Position numbers and translations under genes: made by a program. The notes beneath the pieces were generated by a model, which saw only the letters and a program-made list of their open reading frames with translations, was not told the DNA's origin and searched no databases. A stretch of DNA of 23,867 nt from a virus: positions 1-23,867 of IMG/VR virus record IMGVR_UViG_3300027973_000220; one strand, 5' to 3'. Shown in pieces: positions 7,243 to 12,888 of this stretch. Every line of letters begins with the position of its first letter. The first letter of the stretch is position 1.

Positions 7243-8733
7243 ATGGCTTTCCAGTTAGGTGGACAAACTTTAACAAAAGATACCGCATTCAGCGCGAACG
7301 GGACAATGTTCCCAAAAAACTGGCTTGCCCTAGCTTCACCAGAAGAACGGAAAAATATAGGTATTACTGAAACACCCGATACTCCGACCATAGAAGACAC
7401 CCAGGCTCCTATACGAATGGCTGGGTCCGTAGATCAGCCAGCAGATTCGACTAACACCGACACCTCTACGTCTTCGACTACTCCTACGTCTGGACCTGGA
7501 AGTGACGCAGAATGGGATAATTTTATTACAGCTCTTAACTCAGGGACAGACCTATTTGCTGGTGAACGATTTACCCCTTCCAGCGGCAGGGGTATAACCT
7601 ATGACAAGCCCGTCGGTGGGCATGGGTCCGCACTACGTTTTAACAGACCGGATGCCCCTAATATTCCCGAACCGGCGACACCTACAACAACACCAGCAAC
7701 AACACCAAAAACTCCTGCTGCCACCCCTCCCGCTGGGGGATCCCCCGGTGTTAACTACACACCGCCCGCAGCGTACCAAGCTCCCAGTGATTCAGGTGAC
7801 GGAGGCAACGGCTCCCAACCAGACTACACTCCTTCCGAATTTACGCCTACAAAAATAAAAACAGACACCGCCGATCCTGTAACTCCTGTAACTCCTGCAG
7901 CTCCCGCAGCGACGCCGACTCCGGCCAGTACTCCTCAAACGTTTGCCATGGAGCGCTTTGTTGATCCAAAAACGGGAGGTCATTTATACACAAGTAATGT
8001 ACAGGAAGGTAACTTGGCTGGACTTTCTTCGGAGGGTCAGGCATTCCAATTATTTAAAGACTCTGGTCAAGCGACGGGTGCTTCCGACGTTTATCGGTTA
8101 TTCAACCCCACAACGGGCGATCATTTTTATACGGCCACGGCTGCCGAAAAAGATGCGGCGGCAGCTGCCGGCTATCGAGTTGAAGGAGCAGTCGGGGCGG
8201 CATACACAACTCCAACTGCAGGATCAGAGGCTGTTACCCGTTATCTCCAAGCAAGTACCGGCCAGCATTTCTACTCAAATAACGAAAACGAAGCAGGAAA
8301 CTTAAGTGCACTAGGCTACCAAAAAGAAGGCATAGCTTTTTATTCTCCGGTAGTTCAAGCTGCCCAAGCGGCTCAGTCTTATTCCTCTTCGTCCGCAGGA
8401 GATTCTTCGCAATCATCTGGCTCATCCGATCAACCCCAAAGTAGTTATTCCGAACCCGCTCCCGCTCAGCCTTCGCAAGCTTCAGCACCAGCACCAGCAC
8501 CAGCATCAGCACCAGCACCAGCATCAGCACCAGCACCAGCACCAGCACCAGCACCAGCACCAGCACCAGCACCCGCCCCTGCTCCGGTGGCGCAAAGTCC
8601 CGCCGAGCAATATTGGCAAGCGGCAAATACTACTCCAGCTGTTGAGCCTGCGCCCTCTGTTGATACCGGTTGGTATTGGAACGACGATAGCAATGGATGG
8701 TATAAAGCTACGGGAGGAAGTGGGGACGGATGA
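7243..8733 (+). CDS. Virion-type protein with tail-like N-terminal module, DUF5648-like repeats and Ala-Pro linker
   Basis: This is a 496-residue mosaic. Residues 1-50 carry an N-terminal module seen in phage tail proteins (FPKNWLALASPEERKNIGIT), also present in the gene at 23190-23750. Residues ~50-230 are Thr/Pro/Ser-rich linker. Residues ~234-370 contain three repeats of about 45 residues with the pattern R-(F/L/Y)-x-(D/N/A)-x-x-T-G-x-H-(L/F)-Y ending in a G-Y/EG-A-F type strand, as in DUF5648, a repeat often found in secreted or surface proteins. A Ser/Gln-rich stretch and then an almost pure Ala-Pro tract (~415-445) follow, and the C-terminus is tryptophan-rich (GWYWNDDSNGWYK). I infer a tail fibre or surface-decorating protein. 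It is odd to find it inside the replication block, coupled by ATGA overlap to the HNH-like gene downstream. Confidence 0.8.
   Translation: MAFQLGGQTLTKDTAFSANGTMFPKNWLALASPEERKNIGITETPDTPTIEDTQAPIRMAGSVDQPADSTNTDTSTSSTTPTSGPGSDAEWDNFITALNSGTDLFAGERFTPSSGRGITYDKPVGGHGSALRFNRPDAPNIPEPATPTTTPATTPKTPAATPPAGGSPGVNYTPPAAYQAPSDSGDGGNGSQPDYTPSEFTPTKIKTDTADPVTPVTPAAPAATPTPASTPQTFAMERFVDPKTGGHLYTSNVQEGNLAGLSSEGQAFQLFKDSGQATGASDVYRLFNPTTGDHFYTATAAEKDAAAAAGYRVEGAVGAAYTTPTAGSEAVTRYLQASTGQHFYSNNENEAGNLSALGYQKEGIAFYSPVVQAAQAAQSYSSSSAGDSSQSSGSSDQPQSSYSEPAPAQPSQASAPAPAPASAPAPASAPAPAPAPAPAPAPAPAPAPVAQSPAEQYWQAANTTPAVEPAPSVDTGWYWNDDSNGWYKATGGSGDG
8485..8572 (+). repeat. Hexanucleotide GCACCA microsatellite coding for Ala-Pro
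   Basis: About 14 near-perfect copies of GCACCA in a row, with GCATCA variants at two places, encode the Ala-Pro(-Ser) linker of the 7243 gene. Because the unit is six bases, slippage would change linker length without breaking the frame. Confidence 0.95.
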
Positions 8734-9314
8734 ACTCCGAAAAAAACTATCAACTAGAGATAACTAAAGATAACCAAGCTGTAAAAGTACTAATTGAAGC
8801 TAATAATAATAACCACGCTGTGGCACAAGCCGAGGATATTTGTCGTGCGTTGGATGCAACTTCTTTCAACCTTCATTACACGCAATGTAAAGAAACCCCC
8901 CTCTCTTCACTTTTTAAAAAGTTAGCCACTAATGCGTACGATTATAAAAAATGTGAACCTTGGGTAGAAACATTCAGTAATAGCGTACCCTGTATCTACG
9001 TATTTAAGCAGCGATTCTACGTCCGAAACCTGATTCTTAAATACTTAGATATACCCAGAGAAGGAGTCGTAGCTCGTCCGAGCTGCAACTGTAAATCCTG
9101 CGTTAACCCGTACCACTTCTCGTACAAACCCGGAAAAAACTCAAAATTGACTGGCGCAGATACCAACATGCTGCTAGCATTCCTTGGCCAAGGCTCCGGG
9201 GTAAACCAGGCTGCCAAGGCATTAAAGGTCCACCGTTCAACAATTTACCGGAAACTCAACCGTGAATGTCTTTCTACTCGGTCTGACGATCACAGACTCA
9301 GCCCAAGAAAATGA
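8730..9314 (+). CDS. HNH-like (His-Me finger) protein with C-terminal helix-turn-helix
   Basis: This encodes 194 residues from ATG 8730, overlapping the upstream stop by four bases. The core at about residues 110-135 has R-P-S-C-N-C-K-S-C-V-N-P-Y-H, the zinc-binding loop typical of phage HNH/His-Me finger homing-type endonucleases (C-x-C/C-VNP-xH). The C-terminal 40 residues form a helix-turn-helix of Fis/resolvase type (GVNQAAKALKVHRSTIYRKL). The combination of a cleavage-type core and a DNA-reading HTH is standard for free-standing homing endonucleases, but a regulator is also possible because the usual upstream DH motif is not obvious. Its last 53 bases overlap the start of the SSB-like gene in another frame, an unusually long overlap. 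Confidence 0.75.
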   Translation: MNSEKNYQLEITKDNQAVKVLIEANNNNHAVAQAEDICRALDATSFNLHYTQCKETPLSSLFKKLATNAYDYKKCEPWVETFSNSVPCIYVFKQRFYVRNLILKYLDIPREGVVARPSCNCKSCVNPYHFSYKPGKNSKLTGADTNMLLAFLGQGSGVNQAAKALKVHRSTIYRKLNRECLSTRSDDHRLSPRK

Positions 9315-9906
9315 AGGCGCACTAAACGTCTTAGCCGATTCTCTCCCATCTAACGACAAACGTGTACACACAAAGGTTCAACTGATCCAAAACAAGGAAC
9401 ACTACGTTGGAAAACTTCTACAGGGACTGAAAAAAGCAGACACTATACTTGCGATTGGCCCTACGAGGCCCACGCTCGACGGTGTTTTGCAAATGCAGCC
9501 CATGCTGATTGTAACGAAAGAGAACTTCGACGATTTGCTCGCCATTAACTTGTTTATTGCAACAGGTGGTCTGGGACCTAAGTCTGACGAGGTGGAGTTA
9601 TCCGACACGACAGTAACAAACCGATCTTTGGCATGGCAATCTGAGAACTCAGAAACCAACTGGATTAAACTCACAGCGTGGGCAGAATTATCTAAACAGC
9701 TGTCCGAGTTAGCTCCGGGAACACCCACGATCGCTGTTGGGAAGGTCTCTACTAGCGAAAAAGACGACAAGAACTACCTAAACTACACACTGGACAAGAT
9801 CCTTTACCTACCCAAGTCAACGAAGTCCGCACCCAAGAAAGCTGCCGATCCTGAAAAAGGAAGAGTAGCTGCTGCGGCTATTGGTTCTATTGATTTCTCC
9901 CTCTGA
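9262..9906 (+). CDS. ssb: Single-stranded DNA-binding protein (OB-fold, SSB-like)
   Basis: This is a 214-residue protein from GTG 9262; no better in-frame start exists for over 150 bases, so the 53-base overlap with the upstream gene appears real. The C-terminal half (about residues 90-180) follows the SSB pattern: a first strand INLFIATGGLG, then TVTNRSLAWQ, WIKLTAWAELSKQL, a L-x-P-G-T turn with IAVGKVS, and a last strand YTLDKILYL. The N-terminal ~90 residues show similar alternating strands and a KKADTILAIG turn, so it may hold a second OB fold; that is inference. The tail ends DPEKGRVAAAAIGSIDFSL, with a short aromatic tip but little acidity. Expected role: covering single strands during phage replication and recruiting partners. 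Confidence 0.75.
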   Translation: MNVFLLGLTITDSAQENEGALNVLADSLPSNDKRVHTKVQLIQNKEHYVGKLLQGLKKADTILAIGPTRPTLDGVLQMQPMLIVTKENFDDLLAINLFIATGGLGPKSDEVELSDTTVTNRSLAWQSENSETNWIKLTAWAELSKQLSELAPGTPTIAVGKVSTSEKDDKNYLNYTLDKILYLPKSTKSAPKKAADPEKGRVAAAAIGSIDFSL

Positions 9907-9920
9907 TTCAGGTACAAACT

Positions 9921-10736
9921 ATGGTATTCATCGCTGGCAATTTCTCCGAAGACGAGATTCTCGCAAACGTTCCGCCTCATACTCTACGTATTGATCTCCA
10001 GGCTCGCCGTTGGAAGTCAGACGTAGACTCGGATTCTGCGATCGTAGATGCAAACGACAACGGAATTCCCATCGAGTTTATCCTTCTAGGATTTACTCCT
10101 TACTTCGGGAACCTTGGGATGCGAAACCAAGAAGAATTTCTCCGTATCGCATACATTGGCGTCTCCCCTAACCACCGGCTTCTTCCGCCACGGTGTGTGA
10201 CTACCTCGATGATTTCTGGCAAATCTAGCCAGAAGAATTTTATCGCTTACTTTCAGACCCTGTATAACAACAGGATCAACTGTGCCTCGGTAGTAACTTC
10301 TAGCAAGTTTGTAACGAAATCTTTTAACGAGAGGGATCCCGTTACAGGTGCAGACGGAAACAAGATCAACTACAACGCTCTTGAATTCAAGGACCGTCCT
10401 GCAGGCTCCGATGTAGAAAAGAAGCTTATAGACGATGTAAACGAGTGGCTACATGCCGAAGGAGCTAGCTCCACGGCGCACTGCCTCAAGTCCCATATTC
10501 CTGGGGCCAACTTGGTGGAGCTGCCTTTGGGCTCGGACCACTCGACCATCAAAGCTCAGTTTGCTGCCGAAAACCCAGCACAAGTCAGTGGTTCCTCTGG
10601 GTTCCAGCCGTCGCTGCCTTCGGCAAGCGTAGCGGACACCTCTGAAACGCCAGCTGAAGCCCCACCGCAACCCAAGCGGAAAAAGGCTGTGGAGTTGACG
10701 GAGGAACAGGCAAAAGCTCTGGGGGTCGACTTCTGA
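9921..10736 (+). CDS. Unrecognised replication-block protein with disordered tail
   Basis: This encodes 271 residues from ATG 9921, 14 bases after the SSB-like gene and last in the block before a strong terminator. Residues 1-205 look globular with mixed alpha/beta content (for example IDLQARRW, EFILLGFTPYFGNLG, FLRIAYIGVS). Residues ~205-255 are a Ser/Pro/Ala-rich flexible segment with a KRKK patch, and the last residues, LTEEQAKALGVDF, form an acidic-aromatic tip of the sort used by single-strand binding proteins to contact partners. I cannot name a family. Position and tail suggest a nucleic-acid-binding replication partner; this is inference. Confidence 0.75.
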   Translation: MVFIAGNFSEDEILANVPPHTLRIDLQARRWKSDVDSDSAIVDANDNGIPIEFILLGFTPYFGNLGMRNQEEFLRIAYIGVSPNHRLLPPRCVTTSMISGKSSQKNFIAYFQTLYNNRINCASVVTSSKFVTKSFNERDPVTGADGNKINYNALEFKDRPAGSDVEKKLIDDVNEWLHAEGASSTAHCLKSHIPGANLVELPLGSDHSTIKAQFAAENPAQVSGSSGFQPSLPSASVADTSETPAEAPPQPKRKKAVELTEEQAKALGVDF

Positions 10737-10762
10737 GGTACACTGTCTAGTGAAGCCAAATG

Positions 10763-10789
10763 AGCACCGGTCGCCCGGTGCTTTTTTTT
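10763..10789 (+). terminator. Strong intrinsic terminator closing the replication block
   Basis: A perfect 7-bp stem, GCACCGG (10764-10770) with CCGGTGC (10775-10781), loop TCGC, followed by eight T residues (10782-10789). It lies 27 bases after the 10736 stop and just beyond the convergent nblA stop; on the minus strand it lacks a U-tract. Confidence 0.92.
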
Positions 10790-10796
10790 GTCTGCG

Positions 10797-11042
10797 CTAG
10801 GTAGCCACGGGGGCTCGTTTAATCTCCTGTGGAGCAAGCAGCGTGTCGAACGACGGCAGTAACTGCCCATTTTTAACGTTGTGTTTTACTAACCCGGTAA
10901 ACAACCTGTTACGTATAAGCGACTGCTTATGAACCATTTCAAACAACTTCAACAAATCCTCTTTAGTTAACTTTTTGGCGTCCATAAGAACTTGTTGATG
11001 TACAAAATTTTGTTCTGCGTCAAGCCATTCAAAACTTAACAT
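10797..11042 (-). CDS. nblA: NblA-like phycobilisome degradation adaptor, with C-terminal extension
   Basis: This is an 81-residue protein from ATG 11042. NblA is a small helical adaptor that binds phycobiliproteins and brings them to the ClpC protease, causing antenna breakdown in cyanobacteria. The first ~56 residues follow the family pattern: an N-terminal L-x-x-E-x-L-x-x-E-Q-x-F segment, a polar middle helix with a K-E-D-L-L-K-L-F-E-M step, and a final helix reading L-I-R-N-R-L-F-x-x-L-V-K-H, whose Leu/Lys lie where cyanobacterial NblA contacts the antenna. Known NblA usually ends near this KH; here 27 more residues follow. Phage nblA genes are established in Microcystis phage Ma-LMM01 and in uncultured marine cyanophages. 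The gene faces its neighbours on both sides and has its own candidate promoter. I am fairly sure of the family; activity is untested. Confidence 0.82.
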   Translation of the reverse strand: MLSFEWLDAEQNFVHQQVLMDAKKLTKEDLLKLFEMVHKQSLIRNRLFTGLVKHNVKNGQLLPSFDTLLAPQEIKRAPVAT

Positions 11043-11063
11043 GCTTTTTGTGCGAACAGTCTA

Positions 11064-11092
11064 AATCTAGCGACTCTCTTGTGGACAGACAA
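11064..11092 (-). promoter_or_regulatory. Candidate sigma70-type promoter for nblA
   Basis: On the minus strand, TTGTCT (11092-11087) and TAGATT (11069-11064) are exactly 17 bases apart, and the -10 box lies about 22 bases before the nblA ATG at 11042. This fits a short-leader host-type promoter. It lies upstream of the divergent gene if that gene starts at ATG 11123. Confidence 0.45.
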
Positions 11093-11122
11093 GGTGATCT
11101 GCATTACAGTGCGGATCTCGGC

Positions 11123-11671
11123 ATGATCCTCATGAGCGACTTCTACACAACCCCTGCAGGGGTTACCCACACACTGGTAAAGCACACATTCATTACGGGA
11201 ACCGTGCTAGTGCCCTACGATCCAGATAAAACACTTACTCAAGAGCTGCAAAAACACAACTACGTAGTGACCACTAACGATAATCTTGCAAATATAACGG
11301 ATTCCAATTGGTGGATTCAGATGCGGGAAAAAAAGTTTGAATGGATCGTATGCTCAACGATGGGTCTAAAAGAACTGAGCGAATATATTCTGGAATACGG
11401 TATGTCCATAGCAGTCAACGGTATTGCTGTCTTAGACCGACTTTCTTTCTTAGAGCCTGTAGCTAAGCGCAGAACTTTTCTACTGAAAAATAAGCTGTCC
11501 AACATAGTGGTCTTGTCCCCACGCCCCCGATTCAGATCCATCGGCTCAGCTAAAGATTCTGTGACAGCCTGTTGGTTTGTGTTCCAAAAACCTGAAATGT
11601 GGAGGGATGGTACGATGGTCTCGTATGCTGTAAATTGGGAGGACATTGGTGCCCTTCCGGAACTACCATGA
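11123..11671 (+). CDS. Adenine-methyltransferase-like protein lacking SAM and catalytic motifs
   Basis: This encodes 182 residues from ATG 11123; GTG 11081 or TTG 11048 would add 14 or 25 residues. The overall pattern matches phage SAM-dependent DNA adenine methyltransferases: D-F-Y-x-T-P at the start, G-T-V-L at the SAM-loop position, W-I-V before motif IV, then R-L-S-F-L-E-P, P-R-P-R-F and K-D-S-V-T-A-C-W-F-V-F near the end. However, the expected SAM loop (E-P-x-x-G-D-G) reads V-P-Y-D-P-D-K, and the catalytic N/D-P-P-Y/W motif reads C-S-T-M. It is therefore probably an inactive relative. A scaffold or decoy role, for example against host modification or restriction systems, is possible but speculative. 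Its stop overlaps the next start (ATGA). Confidence 0.75.
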   Translation: MILMSDFYTTPAGVTHTLVKHTFITGTVLVPYDPDKTLTQELQKHNYVVTTNDNLANITDSNWWIQMREKKFEWIVCSTMGLKELSEYILEYGMSIAVNGIAVLDRLSFLEPVAKRRTFLLKNKLSNIVVLSPRPRFRSIGSAKDSVTACWFVFQKPEMWRDGTMVSYAVNWEDIGALPELP

Positions 11672-12030
11672 AATCACGATCAGAAAAATTTGAATCCTTT
11701 CAAAAATCTGTGTTAGACCATCTAACTAAGGTAAACGATAAACTAGATAAACTCTGTGCGCTTGCCATATCGAATCAATTACTTCAAGAGTGCGTCAGTC
11801 CTGATGGTAGTTCTAGGAGCGCAGAAGAATGTGGCGAAGTTGTAGTTGAGTCGTACATGGCGGGCATGTGTATGAGCGAAGAGTTGGAGTCCCACACAAA
11901 GGACTTTCAATACCACAAGTCAGAATTCTTTCTAGGCGACGAGGATGACGTGGATACAGAAGAAGATGGTGACGACTGTGCAGATAATTCCGGTTATACG
12001 CCTCCTAGATTACCAGTTAATGCGTTTTAA
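11668..12030 (+). CDS. Small coiled-coil protein with acidic C-terminus
   Basis: This encodes 120 residues from ATG 11668, overlapping the stop of the methyltransferase-like gene by four bases; an upstream GTG at 11599 would lie deep inside that gene and is less likely. Residues ~5-42 form a heptad-like helix (F-x-x-F-x-x-S-V-x-x-H-L-x-x-V-x-x-K-L). The last third is very acidic (DEDDVDTEEDGDD) and ends in a Pro-rich segment. No family is recognised. Coupling suggests that it works with the methyltransferase-like protein. Confidence 0.7.
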   Translation: MKSRSEKFESFQKSVLDHLTKVNDKLDKLCALAISNQLLQECVSPDGSSRSAEECGEVVVESYMAGMCMSEELESHTKDFQYHKSEFFLGDEDDVDTEEDGDDCADNSGYTPPRLPVNAF

Positions 12031-12069
12031 CTAGTATGCGCTAGAGTTTAGTTAATTCGACACGTTGTT

Positions 12070-12840
12070 GTGTCTCAAACAAGGGTTACTCTAAACGGCT
12101 TACGGCACTACAACTGTCAAGGTGTTCCCCGACCACTACCATCAGTAACCAGTGTTCTTTCTGCAACTCAGACAGCAGAAACTCAGCAAAAACTTGCACA
12201 CTGGAATGTAATGAACCCAGGCGTGGCCGATGCAGCGGCTGCAAGAGGTACCTGGATTCACAATGCTGTAGAAAACTATATTCGTGGATTGACGGTACGT
12301 CCGTCAGCAGAACTGATGCCATTCTGGGAAGACCTGCCAGAAAAGTTAGACGAATTATTTGAAGGTGGTAAAATTCTATGGTCTGAAAAACCCTACAATC
12401 AACCACAGTGGTCAAAGTTTGTAGGGGATGATGGCGTAGGTCGAATCCACTACTACGACGAAGTAACGGGTCATGGTTACGCTGGGTGCCCCGACATCGT
12501 TTATAAAGATTCCACCGGGGAATTAATCCTCGGAGACTTTAAGACATCTGCGGGTCCCTATAGTTATAAATTTCCAAAAGCCGGGAGTGGATTAGACGAG
12601 AAAACCCGAAAAGCTTTAGTAAGCGGAGTATTCAAACTCAAGAAAACAAAGCTGCAATTGGCTGCATACGCTATAGCAGCCGAACATTGTCTAGGAACTA
12701 AAATTGAAAAGACACGTATAATCGTAGCTACGCCAATTAAGGACTATTCAGTACAAGTATTTACGTTCGGCCCTAGTGAAGTTGAAAAAGATAAAGAAAT
12801 GTGGTTGGCGGTATTGCGCAAGTTCTACGAACAAGCTTAA
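12070..12840 (+). CDS. PD-(D/E)XK nuclease of the RecB/Cas4-like type
   Basis: This is a 256-residue protein from GTG 12070. Motifs in order: R-G-T-W-I-H-N-A-V-E with H64; G-C-P-D-I-V with D142; L-G-D-F-K-T with D156 and K158; and the helix Q-L-A-A-Y-A with Q196. Together these define the PD-(D/E)XK fold as found in RecB-like and phage exonucleases. Residues ~170-190 are a basic loop that could hold DNA. There is no cysteine cluster like the iron-sulfur site of Cas4. Lying 48 bases before the primase-helicase gene, it probably processes DNA ends during phage recombination, replication or host DNA breakdown. The family is clear; the exact substrate is not. Confidence 0.88.
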   Translation: MSQTRVTLNGLRHYNCQGVPRPLPSVTSVLSATQTAETQQKLAHWNVMNPGVADAAAARGTWIHNAVENYIRGLTVRPSAELMPFWEDLPEKLDELFEGGKILWSEKPYNQPQWSKFVGDDGVGRIHYYDEVTGHGYAGCPDIVYKDSTGELILGDFKTSAGPYSYKFPKAGSGLDEKTRKALVSGVFKLKKTKLQLAAYAIAAEHCLGTKIEKTRIIVATPIKDYSVQVFTFGPSEVEKDKEMWLAVLRKFYEQA

Positions 12841-12888
12841 CGGTATTTCCCTAGTAGTCCATGGCGGGGGTTCCCTTGTCGTGGCAAA

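Noticed and set aside
8234-8753. Minus-strand frames with Val-Leu or Ala-Gly repeats
   Set aside because: They are antisense readings of the GCACCA microsatellite; low-complexity artefacts.
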